A stretch of DNA of 64,000 nt from Paraspadella gotoi (lineage: Eukaryota; Chaetognatha): assembly GCA_051294375.1 (NCBI GenBank), contig CM119267.1:4111260-4175259 (forward strand). Direction: 5' to 3'. The stretch's first letter is position 1. Each line of letters starts with the position of its first letter. Below are positions 52,887 to 63,370 of this stretch, in pieces. The notes under the pieces were generated by a model. It had not been told where the DNA came from and did no database searches. It was given only the letters and a program-made list of their open reading frames with translations. The position numbers and the translations under genes were made by a program.

Positions 52887-55688
52887 ATGGCCAGTTACAA
52901 GTCAAAAACCTCTCTAACACTGACTCTACTAATTTCAATCCTCAATGGCGCTTATTCAAGCCCGCACGGAACTAAGATTGTTCTTAAAGAAGGCGTTTTA
53001 GAGCCTCCGATTTTGCTTCGGTGCCCGGCGTTCGAAGCGGTTCGTGATAAATACGAAGGTCTCATCGCCGAGGTTCTGCGCGAAATTAATCAAGGTATGC
53101 TAACCGTGGATTGGTCCAAAGGCTGGTGGGAAAGCGACTCGTCGGAAAAGTATCATTACCAAAAGCTCGGTTTCGTCGATTTCGTCGACGGGAAAGAAAA
53201 CGCTCGTCTGCGCACAAACTTTTCTCGAGTTGTCGAACGCCGTGCAGAAACGAGAGTCTTGGATTTCGCCCTCTCAATGAGCCGAAGCGATTTCCAAGGA
53301 CTTGCCTCATTTTCGCTCTCCTGCAAAGTGTTGCTCGTCTCCAGAACCGGCGGGACTATACGCCAAGATTTCGACTACGACGTTCGCTCCGCGGGAAACG
53401 ACGAACCTTCGATGAAATTCGAAACCGAAGCCGACGTCGACGTCCACGTGGAAGATGGAGCGGTCCGAGTCGATGTGACGCTGAGAAACGTGCAGAGCGA
53501 AGGAGACAACCACCACTCGGTCGTACGGTGGAAGGTTTTGAGTCTCCTCGGAGACGTCCTTGATTCCAGTCAACACTCGGAAAACTCGGTCAAGCTTGTC
53601 TGGATGGACGAGTACTGCGCAGAGAAAGCGATGATAACGTTGAAGCCGAAACTCGCTTGGAAACGTGAGAAATCGATGACCTTTTTTATAAATTTATAAC
53701 AGAATTATGAATATTATATGGAACTCTTATTTTCAATTTAATTAGTTTCGAGTAAACGAGATCAAAATTAAAAACAGTCATTGATTTCTTACAGAATATC
53801 ACCGTCTCGAATTGGTCGTTCTCGCGCAGAATTATTTCGTTCTCACACCACAGCTGAAATTGAGGAAGAACGTCAATGTCTTTTACGCCCCGCCAAAGCC
53901 AGAGTTTGAAATTAAATCTGTGGGACTCATCAAGAAAGGTGCCCCCGGTTCGTCTGTCATTTACTGGGTCAAGACCGGCGTCCCCTTAAAAGTCGAATGC
54001 ACAGTCAAAAAATTGGGAAATCCCGAATCTAATCTGCAAGGCTTTTCTTCCTCGAATCGCCTTCGAAAAGTAACGACGAGGGATTCCGTCAAATGGCGGG
54101 GAGTTCTTCTCAAAGAAAATATATGTAGCGGCAATGAATTAGCTAGATAGTAGATTAACATATATTTCGTAATTAAGTTATTTAATTTATGAATACTTTA
54201 CCAAGCATTAATTCTTCATTGTCGCCAACATAGATCGAGACTTGACCTTCGTCTGCCAAATGCTTTCTCCGATCTCAAACATCACCCAAAGCACCGAGCT
54301 CAATATAAAAATCACATACGGCCCTCGACGTGTCGCAGTGACTACGTCTCCCGTCCGTGCCGTTGAAGGGCGAGTCCTTCGCTTAGCCTGCGTCTTTGAA
54401 ATGAAGCCTTCCACCCGTATGGCGACTTGGTACAAGTCATCCCCCGGGATAGAAGCTACGCTCGAGTCCGAACCCACCGCTCAAATATCCTTCGTCCCTT
54501 CTCGCCTCAATCATTACGAGACCTACGCCTGCGAGGTGGTCAATCCTGTCACCGGAGTTTCCTCTCGTTCGGCGCCGTTTATACTAAAAGTCGATTTCGA
54601 GGCCGAGACCCACCTGGACGCCTCTTGCCGAATCGTTAACGAGACGAGCGACGCTCGTCTCCGTCTCATAGCTGCCTGCGACGTTGCCAGATTCCCGCCG
54701 ATGTCGCTGCTCGAGTTCCGGGACAGGCTGAGGCTGAGGTGTCCACCAGGGTTTAGAAACGAAGATGTCAAAGTGGTCGTCGTCGGTGACGATGCGGCTT
54801 ATCAGACAACGTTGGGCGAGGCCGATAGGATGTCTCGATATCTGGTCGACATCGCCTACGAACCTCGATCTTGCAGCGAAGACTGCGTAGTTTGTTCCGT
54901 CGGCTCCCTTGTTCTGATAGACCCGTTTTTTGGTGACGAATTAGTCTCCGTCCTTTTAACCTTTAATCTGATAAAGACCAAAGCGCTCGATCTCGATTCC
55001 AGGTTCGTTTTAGTCGTTAATGTTATTTAATTTGGTCTTTACCGCATAATAAGACGAATCACAAGAGGGAGGCGAAAATTTCACGAATAATTTTTTTATG
55101 ATTTTCAGTGATCACCCGCAAGTGGTCGTTATCGGCGCTTCGATCGCAGTTGTCTTTCTCTTTGCCGTTTTCTTTGCCGCTTTCGTTCTTCGACGTCGTT
55201 TTTCTCGGGCTTCGCCGTCGTCGTTGCAGACATCCAAGTCTTTCCCGCCCCACTACCGCTCCTCCCTCATTTACGACTGGGGATCGGACCGGACTTCCCC
55301 TTCCAATTCCACCTCCAGCGGCAGCGGCGTTGTTTCCGCGAGCGACGAAGACTTCGTCGGCGACGACGATTGTTTCGTTGTCGATTCGACGTCGGCGGAG
55401 GCGTCGACGGCGATGACGACGTTGTCCGCGGCTCAAGACAACCGTCGAAGGTTTCCCTCGGATCCTTTGCCGAATCCTCCATGGTCGACGAATTACGCCG
55501 AAATTCTACCGAGAATCGAGGGACGCGAATACGTGACCATCGCCGACATTCATATGGATCCTGGAGGAGAAGCGGCCGGGTATACATCCGAAGACGAGTC
55601 CCAGAAATTGGCCGACGATTTTCGACCCGATTTCCAACGCGCTGGTCCAACCGCATCAGACTTTTACGTGAATTTGAGGGTTTTTTGA
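52887..55688 (+). CDS. novel Ig-like type I receptor with ITAM-type tail
   Basis: Four exons: 52887-53664, 53795-54124, 54234-55002, 55109-55688; in phase, 818 residues. Not recognised as any named receptor. A signal peptide (LTLTLLISILNGAYS) starts it. About 600 extracellular residues follow, with sequons (NFS, NIT, NET). One clear Ig domain lies at about 385-485: LRLACVFE (Cys422), Trp435 in ATWYK, and YETYACEVVN (Cys469). A more diverged domain precedes it (VECTVKKL ... DLTFVCQML). One membrane segment (VVVIGASIAVVFLFAVFFAAFVL, about 631-653) is followed by a basic stop (RRRFSR). The tail of 165 residues is Ser/Asp-rich and has Y755-A-E-I, then eight residues, then Y767-V-T-I, the exact ITAM spacing, plus a C-terminal Y812-V-N-L that fits GRB2-type (YxN) binding. 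Likely a surface receptor signalling through SH2 proteins; ligand unknown. Confidence 0.8.
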
Positions 55689-55910
55689 AACTCTGTTTAC
55701 TCTTTGCAGTTGACATTTGAATAGTATACCACGTTTTGTTTCGTTTTGATGTAGCATGTTTCTTTAATTGACTAAATCCGCCAACGTTCGCGTGTTTATT
55801 TATAAATCATGGTTTTCGTTAAGTTTTTTCTTTTTGGTTTGTTTGTATTTTTTTTTCAAGATTTAATTTCAAGTCTAAAAACCCATATTTCTGCGCGACC
55901 GAAGAAGGGG

Positions 55911-56480
55911 ATGGCTCAATCTCGCCTCCACGGCGTCGCCACGATCTTCGCCCGCATGGAGGGCATGATCAAAGCCGGCGCCATTTCGCCCCAAGAAACT
56001 CCCGTGTGGTTCGAGATTTACAAACGATTTCCGCCCAAACGGCCGCCGGATCAGGAACGCCCGCTGGTGCAACAAACCCTCCGTCCCATTCTCTATCCCG
56101 AAGACAACGTTCGAGCCAATTTTTTCAAGACTTTTCAAAGCACAACCTCGACGCCGCTAACTGAAACGTCTTGGAGTCGCGGCGGCGCTGGTGATATCGG
56201 GACTCTCGCCGATCTTTTCGTACTCGGTTACGAGGCCATTGAGAGGCGGCGACCCTCCTGGAGCCCCGAAACTTTGTGGACGACCACCATGGAGTGGGTG
56301 GAGGAGGCGTTGGATGTCTCTCTGACTGCGAGGGGCGACAGGTTCTCTCGCGCGGATATAGAGACGATCGGCAAGAAACTGGAAAAGTTGCAGACCCTGA
56401 GCGAGGATGGGATCGATGCGTTTTTGGAACGATTCGAAAGCAGGGACCGAGAAATGATCGCAGAGACCACGAAGAGCTAA
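55911..56480 (+). CDS. MRPS23: mitochondrial small ribosomal subunit protein mS23
   Basis: Single exon, 189 residues (human 190). Start chosen at MAQSRLHGVATIFARMEGMIKAGAI, which aligns with human [25 protein letters not shown]; an upstream in-frame ATG at 55809 would add a hydrophobic stretch not found in the family. PVWFEIYKRFPP corresponds to PLWFDVYDAFPP, and ILYPEDNVRANFFKTF to IWYHEDRIRAKFYSVY. The C-terminal half is a diverged helical region. The DNA between 55809 and 55910 reads like a 3' splice site (T-rich run, then CAG at 55860). Confidence 0.85.
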   Translation: MAQSRLHGVATIFARMEGMIKAGAISPQETPVWFEIYKRFPPKRPPDQERPLVQQTLRPILYPEDNVRANFFKTFQSTTSTPLTETSWSRGGAGDIGTLADLFVLGYEAIERRRPSWSPETLWTTTMEWVEEALDVSLTARGDRFSRADIETIGKKLEKLQTLSEDGIDAFLERFESRDREMIAETTKS

Positions 56481-56644
56481 AACTTTCCAACGCTTTAAAA
56501 CTCGGAGATTTTGCTTTTTTTTTTTTTCGTTTTCTTGTTAAATTCGTTTCCGTTTTATTTTGAAATTGTATGTACGCCTTTTTTTCCCCCAGTTTTTCTT
56601 TCCCACCGCTTAAACTTTTTTTTTCTCGCTAACTCCTACCAAGG

Positions 56645-57898
56645 ATGGCGCGATGGGGTCGGTGGAACTCCGTCAATCTCAAGTCTCATCGCTACGTCGA
56701 CTGCAGCCTCGATCAAATCGTCGAACACATGAACATTCCTCGTGACGTTGGGCGCCCTCCTTGGAACCGGCGTCCACGATCGCGTTATTCTTCTTGGCGT
56801 CGCGGCTTCGACTCGGCGCCTCGCGTCAAGCGACTCCAGAACGACTATTCTCGACGCCCGCGCGACTGGAAAAGGTGGAATCGACGCCGCGACTCGAACA
56901 GGGCGCCGCGATATTCGAATTGGTACAACCGGCGTCGAAATCGGGACGATGACGACTGGGTGGACGAGGAGGAAGACGTGGACGCCGGCTCGACGGGAAG
57001 TTACTCGGGGGATCGATGGAGGAGGAACCGTCCAACGCGGTGTTACATGGATCTCGATCAATCGCAATATCGAACAAACTACCGACGGCGAGACGATTAC
57101 CGCGATTATAATTATAATCGCGCCCAAAACTATTACAGAAACTACAATCGTCGATTCGAAAAAAACTTTTACAACGATTACGATGGTTACCATAACAACC
57201 GTTTCAACAACAACTACTTCGACGAACAATATGACAGAAATGACCGATATGTCGAAAACGACGACGACAATTACAACAACCGATCGTCGTTCGGTCGGGA
57301 TGAGAGCCTCAGAAAATCTCCTTCTTCTACCCGGGAAGAGACTCCGACCAAGAAGTCGACGGCAAACTCAAAGCCGCTCCGCTGGCCGACTTTGCTCATC
57401 TCCAACCTCCATCCCAACGTCAATGATTTGGACATCTACGACTTGTTCAAAGAATTCGGCAACCTCAAGCGGGCTAACGTCCACCACGACAAGACGGGCA
57501 TCTCGTTGCAGACCGCCGACGTCGTCTTCTTTTCCGAGGAGGACGCGCGGGTGGCTCTCCGCGAGTACGACGGAACTCTCCTCGACGGCTGCAGGATGCG
57601 GATTTTTCTCTGCAACTCTTTCGTCGCCGCAAAACCAACTAAGACTGGCTCCGACAGCCAGACCAACGTGAACAACAATCGCGGCCAAGACGAAGACCTC
57701 AGCAAAAGCTCCAGCAGGGAGAGTCAAAGGTCGTCCCGATCGCAATTCAGAGTCAACGACATTCCGCGGGTCGAGCACAACAGATCGTTCCACCGAAACT
57801 TCGCCGAAGAATTAAAGGAATACAAAAGTTCGAAGCCGCGAATTCCGTTGAAACAGGGAAAGTGGTGGCGACAGCACCAATTCGGTCGAGGATATTGA
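56645..57898 (+). CDS. ALY/REF-like mRNA export adaptor with RRM
   Basis: Intronless, 417 residues. Near the N-terminus, CSLDQIVEHMN (about residues 20-30) fits the UAP56-binding motif (SLDDIIKLN) of ALYREF and its relatives. About 200 residues of Arg, Asn, Tyr and Asp-rich low complexity follow (RGFDSAPR; NNRFNNNYF). A single RRM lies at about 249-325, with TLLISNLHPNVNDLDIYDLFKEFGNLKRANVHHD (RNP2 and helix 1) and TADVVFFSEEDARVALREYDGTLLDGCRMRIFLC, the same core as ALYREF ([51 protein letters not shown]). The end (RNFAEELKEYKSSK) may be a second, C-terminal UAP56 motif. Could alternatively be a POLDIP3/CHTOP-type adaptor. Confidence 0.75.
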   Translation: MARWGRWNSVNLKSHRYVDCSLDQIVEHMNIPRDVGRPPWNRRPRSRYSSWRRGFDSAPRVKRLQNDYSRRPRDWKRWNRRRDSNRAPRYSNWYNRRRNRDDDDWVDEEEDVDAGSTGSYSGDRWRRNRPTRCYMDLDQSQYRTNYRRRDDYRDYNYNRAQNYYRNYNRRFEKNFYNDYDGYHNNRFNNNYFDEQYDRNDRYVENDDDNYNNRSSFGRDESLRKSPSSTREETPTKKSTANSKPLRWPTLLISNLHPNVNDLDIYDLFKEFGNLKRANVHHDKTGISLQTADVVFFSEEDARVALREYDGTLLDGCRMRIFLCNSFVAAKPTKTGSDSQTNVNNNRGQDEDLSKSSSRESQRSSRSQFRVNDIPRVEHNRSFHRNFAEELKEYKSSKPRIPLKQGKWWRQHQFGRGY

Positions 57899-58487
57899 GG
57901 TGGTTCTCGGTGTCTTTACTCTTTACATTTGTTATTTTACTCGCGGGGGTTTTTTTTCTCTCTTTGTTAGGCTGAAAAGTTTTCGGATATTGTTGTTCCG
58001 TAATAGTGTAGCAAAACATGTGCTTTTTTTTTTATTGTACGATAGATTTACTATTTTGGCTGTCCCTTTTGCTGACAGCAACTCTTTCAATTAATATGAT
58101 TCCAGTCACGATTATATTTTTTTCCCGATCAATTCTAATGTAAATTCTGGTCGAAAACAATTAATGGTACGACAATTAGGGTAGATCGTAAAACTTATTT
58201 GGTAAGTGCGATTAATTTTTATTACGACCATTATTTCATTTTCCACATTCCAGATTAATTTTTTCTAACTTTTCGTGGAGCTGTTCTATTTTGTGACTCC
58301 GTAAATAAAATATGAAAAGATTCATATTTAACCGTTAATGTAATCCTCTCAAGTTTTTGATTCTTTTCGCTTTTTGTCCAGATTTTGCTGTTAAAAAAAA
58401 CCCCAAACTTTATTACGTAATTCCATAGCTTCGTCGTATCCTTAAACTGGCCATTTTACTCGCTTTTTGACAAAGGAAAAAAAAACT
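57899..58487. other. intergenic, RRM gene to CC2D1
   Basis: About 590 bp, T-rich. Contains AATAAA at 58304-58309 and several homopolymer runs. No coding exon or repeat recognised. Confidence 0.4.
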
Positions 58488-61400
58488 ATGTTTGGGCGAA
58501 AGCCAAAAGTGGATCCTCCCCAGCAGCAACGCCGCGCCCGCACGGGTCAGATGACGGCGCAGTTACCGGGGATGGACTTTCAGGGTCAGTTAGAGGCAAT
58601 GGTCTACGGACCGGAAGACGACGACGAAAACGCCGACTTGGAGAAGGAGTTGTTGGCGCTGATCGGCGGAGGAGGATCCGGGCCGTCGTCTCCCGTCAAA
58701 CCCCGGACGGACGGGAAATCGAAGGGAGGCCCCGGCGGAAGACAAAAGCCGGCCGCCTCGCAGAGAACGCCCCAGTACGACGAGGACGACGACGACGATG
58801 ACGACGACGACGGAGTTGATCCCGAAAAAGATCCGGATCTCTTGGCGGAACTCGACGGAATTATGGACGAAGATCAAGATAGCGAGCCTACGGAAGAGCA
58901 ACCAAGAATTGCTACTCCGGTGTCGCCGCCAGAACCACGTTCACATCCCAGAGCCGCACAGACACAACCGCCGCCCTCGAGAGACGCCACCCTCGTCCTT
59001 TTGAGGGAGCGCATAGACAATTATCGACAGGCCATGGAAAATGCCAAGGCCCTTGGGGAGAATTCCAAGGTACGCCGTTGCAATAGAGGCCTCAAAACTT
59101 TAGAGGATTTAATGAAACACGCCGTGGCCGGTAAATCGATTTCGGAGGAAGATATTCCGCCGGAAATCGCAGTTAAAATCGTCAATTCGGCGCCGGTGCC
59201 CTATGAGATGAACGAGGCGCCTTCAATGGGCGTTAACCCGATTCGAGTCGCCCCGCAGCCACCACCGTCATTTCCAAATCAACAGCCACCGCCTTCGCAT
59301 CAACTTCCGCCTCAAGCGATCAATCAATCATTAACGCACGAATCCAATTTAAGCTCTATGCAGTTTTCCGCACCTCAACCGCAGCCTGAGGAAAGGCCGA
59401 GGCCGTCACCGACACCACGTGGTTCAGTCGCACAAGCCCCACCCTCGGTCGTACAAGCACCTGCTTCGGTCGTACAAGCACCTCTTTCGATCGTACAAGC
59501 ACCTCCTCCACCGCAACCAAATGTTAATCCTTTCATTCACAAGGAGCTCCTGACTCGTCGGGCCGATTACAAATCGGCCGCCCTGACCGCCAAGCACGCT
59601 GGTGATTTAACGAGGGCAAAGCAGCTATACCGCGTCATGAAGGAATTCGACACTGTCATCTCGGCCCTGGAAAACGGGCAAGAGATCGACCTTACTCACA
59701 TGCCTCCCACACCCGACGACTTGCCCCACCCCAATGCCTCACCCCCGCCCGCAGAGCAAGGGGCTGCCGGCGGCGCCGCTAGGGGAAATCCGGAGCCTCA
59801 GGAGGCGCCGCCGACGCAGCAGGAACTGTCGGCGATTTTTGGCGCTCCGGCCGAGGCGCCCTCTACGATCTTGGAGGCTTTGGAACAGCGCCTGGCCAAG
59901 TATCAATCTTCGGCGGATCAGGCAAAGCAAGAAGGAAACGGTGGTAAAGCTCGAAGAATGGGGAGAATATGCTCACAATATCAAGACGCCATCAAAGCAA
60001 CAAAGTTAAAACGACCTTTCGATTACGATGAACTTCCGACTCCACCTGGATTTCCTCCTCTTCCCACTAAAACTCCCGCGGCTGCTGCTGCTCCTTCGCA
60101 AAACCCGGTAGCCGCCCCCAAACCGCAACCCCAAGTACCTTCTCTCCCCAATCTGGCCGCTGCGGCGGCGAGAAACGAAGCCGGACCTTCCGTTCCGCCT
60201 CCCGTCGAATCCCAAGTGCCGAAACCGAGAACCGCTTCCGCTTCGTCCGGAATTCTACCTAACGCCCGCGGACCCGTCAAACGTCAAGGCACTCTGACCC
60301 AAGTATCTCGATTGGAACAGCAAGTCGCTTTTCTCAAGAAACGCCACGCCCAATTTAAACGAGCTGCGCTAGAGGCGAAGACCGCGGGCGACATCGAAAA
60401 GGCGAAGGAAATGATCCGCAGCATGAAGGGCATCGAACCGATGATCGAAGCTTCGCAAAACGGATACCCGGTGGACATTTCTCAAGTTCCTGTCCCGCCT
60501 CAGCACTCCAAAGACGAGGACCTGGAGTTTGAAATTGTCCGCCGCGAGGACATAGAGGAAGAGCAGGATCTCTCCTCCAAAATCGGGGACGAGGCGGAGC
60601 AAACCTCTCCGGAGGAGCGAGAGGCTGTATTTCATCGTCTAGAAGAGGCCATCATCCATCAGATCCAAGCGTGCACCCGTAATACGCAACACTTCCAGTC
60701 GGTCGGCGACATTCGCAAAGTCACTGAGTTCGAACGACTGCTGGCCACGAACCGCAAGGACCTGGACGCGCTGCGTAATGCTTTCAAGCACGGAGATCCG
60801 GCTCCCAAATTTCACTACGAAACGAAGACCTTTTCATTGGTTCAAACGGCGCCGGATTTGGGCGATACCGACCTCGAGCTCGTCGTCATTCGGGGGATCG
60901 ATTATAAGCCGCCAACGGGATTCGAACCCAAAGACGTAGATACCTACGTGAAATTCGAGTTCCCTTATCCGCAGGACGAGCCTCAGCGCGACAAGACGAA
61001 TGTAGTTAAGAGCAACACATCGCCGCAATACGATCACAGCTTTAAACTGGAGATCAATCGAAAACGAACTGGTCAACGCGTCTTCTCCAACAAATCGGTC
61101 AAGTTCGAGATTTTCTACAAGGCGGGATTCTTGAAAGGAGACAAGTTACTGGCGACCTCCTCGATAAAATTGGAGCCGCTCATGACCAAATACGAGCTTC
61201 ATGACTCCATGGATCTCTACGACGGTCGGCGACCCTGCGGTGGGAGGTTGGAGGTGCGCATGCGAATTCGCGAGCCAATCGTCGGTAAACACGTTGAGGA
61301 GGTGACGGAAAAGTGGCTCGTCATCGACAAGTTTTTCGGCAATCCCCCGCAGCGGGCGGAACCCTTGGAGACCCCCGGCGGCGGTGTTCCCGGGACGCCG

Positions 61401-61745
61401 GAAATATTTAGTATCGAGGTCGTCAAGTACGAGATGAGCCTTATAGACGAACAGGTGCAAGCGCTAAGGGGTAAACTGACCGAGGCGCAGGAGAGGGGAT
61501 TAGCGGCCAAGCGTCAGCAGCTTCAGGATAAGATCGAGAAACGACAGGCGTTACTACGGCAGGGCGGCGTCGCAGCTTACAAAACTTACCTGAGTCAAAT
61601 CGCTAATTTGATACCGGAAATGCACCGCGAAGCTCGGAGCCTTGCAGCCGTCGGCAACAGGGACAAGGCCAAAATCATTTTGACCAAGAAGAAGATCGCC
61701 GAGCAGGAGGCGTCTACTTTAAAGTCAAAACTGGCCGGAAAATAG
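58488..61745 (+). CDS. CC2D1A: CC2D1 (Lgd/Freud-1) coiled-coil and C2 domain protein
   Basis: One 3.26-kb intronless ORF, 1085 residues. CC2D1 proteins bind the ESCRT-III subunit CHMP4 through DM14 domains and regulate endosomal sorting; vertebrate paralogues also act as transcriptional repressors. Four DM14 repeats: about residue 172 (RERIDNYRQAMENAKALGENSKVRRCNRGLKTLE), 353 (RRADYKSAALTAKHAGD), 464 (EQRLAKYQSSADQAKQEGN) and 615 (KKRHAQFKRAALEAKTAGD), each followed by an acidic/Pro segment such as DEDIPPE or DISQVPVPP. The C2 domain starts at about 793 (LELVVIRGIDYKPP ... VKFEFPYPQDEPQRDKT) and a C-terminal coiled coil ends the protein. Asp-rich run near 104-112 and a VVQAP(P/A/L) tandem repeat at 59437-59510. 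CC2D1A and CC2D1B split within vertebrates, so the symbol stands for the common ancestor. Confidence 0.92.
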   Translation: MFGRKPKVDPPQQQRRARTGQMTAQLPGMDFQGQLEAMVYGPEDDDENADLEKELLALIGGGGSGPSSPVKPRTDGKSKGGPGGRQKPAASQRTPQYDEDDDDDDDDDGVDPEKDPDLLAELDGIMDEDQDSEPTEEQPRIATPVSPPEPRSHPRAAQTQPPPSRDATLVLLRERIDNYRQAMENAKALGENSKVRRCNRGLKTLEDLMKHAVAGKSISEEDIPPEIAVKIVNSAPVPYEMNEAPSMGVNPIRVAPQPPPSFPNQQPPPSHQLPPQAINQSLTHESNLSSMQFSAPQPQPEERPRPSPTPRGSVAQAPPSVVQAPASVVQAPLSIVQAPPPPQPNVNPFIHKELLTRRADYKSAALTAKHAGDLTRAKQLYRVMKEFDTVISALENGQEIDLTHMPPTPDDLPHPNASPPPAEQGAAGGAARGNPEPQEAPPTQQELSAIFGAPAEAPSTILEALEQRLAKYQSSADQAKQEGNGGKARRMGRICSQYQDAIKATKLKRPFDYDELPTPPGFPPLPTKTPAAAAAPSQNPVAAPKPQPQVPSLPNLAAAAARNEAGPSVPPPVESQVPKPRTASASSGILPNARGPVKRQGTLTQVSRLEQQVAFLKKRHAQFKRAALEAKTAGDIEKAKEMIRSMKGIEPMIEASQNGYPVDISQVPVPPQHSKDEDLEFEIVRREDIEEEQDLSSKIGDEAEQTSPEEREAVFHRLEEAIIHQIQACTRNTQHFQSVGDIRKVTEFERLLATNRKDLDALRNAFKHGDPAPKFHYETKTFSLVQTAPDLGDTDLELVVIRGIDYKPPTGFEPKDVDTYVKFEFPYPQDEPQRDKTNVVKSNTSPQYDHSFKLEINRKRTGQRVFSNKSVKFEIFYKAGFLKGDKLLATSSIKLEPLMTKYELHDSMDLYDGRRPCGGRLEVRMRIREPIVGKHVEEVTEKWLVIDKFFGNPPQRAEPLETPGGGVPGTPEIFSIEVVKYEMSLIDEQVQALRGKLTEAQERGLAAKRQQLQDKIEKRQALLRQGGVAAYKTYLSQIANLIPEMHREARSLAAVGNRDKAKIILTKKKIAEQEASTLKSKLAGK

Positions 61746-62061
61746 ACTGTCTTTTATATGGTGATTTTGTTATTTTATTTTTTCTATTTGCTTAATTTAT
61801 ATGAAAAGGGAATATCTAGTCTTTGCTATGTTTTATTTTTATAAATATCGAATTGTAGTATTGATATGATTAAAAGCTTTATCACGATAATAAGACCAGT
61901 AATCTTAAAGCCATTCGTTCACTACAAACCAGATATAGAAAAACGATTGCCAAATCTATGTGTAAGAATAATTAAATTTTCAAAACAACCAATTTCTCGG
62001 TGCCATTTATGAAAAAAAGCGGATTAATCCATTTCTGTTTTTTTCGTCCCTTTTTATTCTT
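61746..62061. other. convergent intergenic spacer
   Basis: Shared 3' flanks of CC2D1 (plus) and the coiled-coil gene (minus); AT-rich. ATAAATATC near 61840 may serve CC2D1. No other feature. Confidence 0.4.
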
Positions 62062-63019
62062 TCACGAATCGATGTCCTTCAGGTCCCCTTGTGGCGAGAA
62101 TCCGGCTTCTCTGAGTCTAATCTTCAACTCGTCGACCGAGGAGGCCTCCTCGAAAAACCTCTTGACCTTTTTTCCGTAGTCGTTTATTTGACTCTCCACT
62201 CGACGTCGCAGATTCCCCAGTCGAGAATCTTCCTCGGCCTCAATCTCCGTAGTTCGAATCTCTTCGCTCCCGAGCTCTTTGTGAAGGTCCTCCCATCGCT
62301 CGTAGATTGCCTTCAAGCAAGGCATTTCATCTCGCGATAGAAATTTGATTTGATGGTAGAAGCCGACTCTCGATTTCTGGCCGCGGGAAAAGTATGGTTC
62401 CTCAGCTTAATATTTCCCTTAAATAGATTTGTGATTTTTCACCTTAGCCGCGATATCATTTAGTTCGAGGATCGTTGCCGTCATATCCGCCTGGTGTTTT
62501 AAGATATTTTTCTTTTCTTTCTTCGTTTCGCCCAATGACTGGAATTGTGATATCATAAGTTAAAATCGGGATCCTCTTCGAAAAACGCACCATTTATACA
62601 CTTGTCGGGACCTGCAATCTATTCGCCAGTCCTATCACGTTTTTCTCGTATTTTTTTCTAAAGTCGTTCTCCTGGTTTTTAAGTTCTTCCGAAATTTTGT
62701 CAAACTTTCCGTCCTGGTAGAGAGCAGTTCAATTAAATATTAAAATTTTAAGTGTTATTAACTATTTAGCAAAGACCAGCTTCTTGACGATGTGCCAGTT
62801 ATCGATAGAGTTGCGAAGAAATTCGGCTCCGGCTTTCCTCGCGCGCCCCTCGAGATCGTCGTAGACGTCGACGCATTGATCCTGAAGGCCGCGGGAGAGG
62901 CGCTTACCCCCTCTCAGTCCGCTCACCGCCGAAGAGACGGCCGGATCCACTTTGATGGATTGCGTTGACGACGACAGCGACGACGTCGCCAGAATGGCGC
63001 CAAGAATCGCCGATATCAT
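62062..63019 (-). CDS. unrecognised, probably secreted coiled-coil protein
   Basis: Four exons on the minus strand: 63019-62777, 62713-62612, 62538-62443, 62376-62062; every intron is phase 0 and the joins give 251 residues ending at TGA 62062. I do not recognise the family. The N-terminus (MISAILGAILATSSLSSS) looks like a signal peptide, though weakly hydrophobic. The remainder is almost wholly helical and charged with heptad-like patterns (FDKISEELKNQENDFRKKYEKNV; ETKKEKKNILKHQADMTATILELNDIAAK; RLGNLRRRVESQINDYGKKVKRFFEEA). Two cysteines lie near the start (QCVDVYDD) and middle (MPCLKA). It is divergent to the SHP2-type gene, 350 bp away. An extracellular coiled-coil or a cytosolic one with a false signal call are both possible. 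Confidence 0.6.
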
Positions 63020-63370
63020 CTTCTCTCACTTCATCTTGCGGAAGAAAAAAATTATTCGTCGAAAAATGCTAGAAAACATTCGAACGAAGACGATTTATTC
63101 TCGCTGTTGGAATCTGATGGAATTTAATTTTTTATCCGTTGCGTGTTCTTTGTCCAAACTCCGACATGTAACATGTTGCTAATTTTATTGGTTACTCAAT
63201 ACTCATAATCATTTTCTTTTTGACAGTGTTTCTCAACTCTAAAGCTTAAGCAATGACTCGCTTCATTCTTTTTTTGAAACTTCCTTGACCGCGCTTTAAT
63301 TCCCTTCCGCCGTCTTCCCCTCCCGCCCGAATATCTCTCTCTCTCTCTCTCTCTCTTTGACTGCGGCGCC
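63020..63370. other. divergent promoter interval with (TC)n tract
   Basis: Lies between the minus-strand coiled-coil gene and the SH2 gene, so it probably carries both promoters. A (TC)12 tract at 63333-63356 sits 14 bp before the SH2 start codon, a likely 5'-UTR pyrimidine tract. Nothing else seen. Confidence 0.5.
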
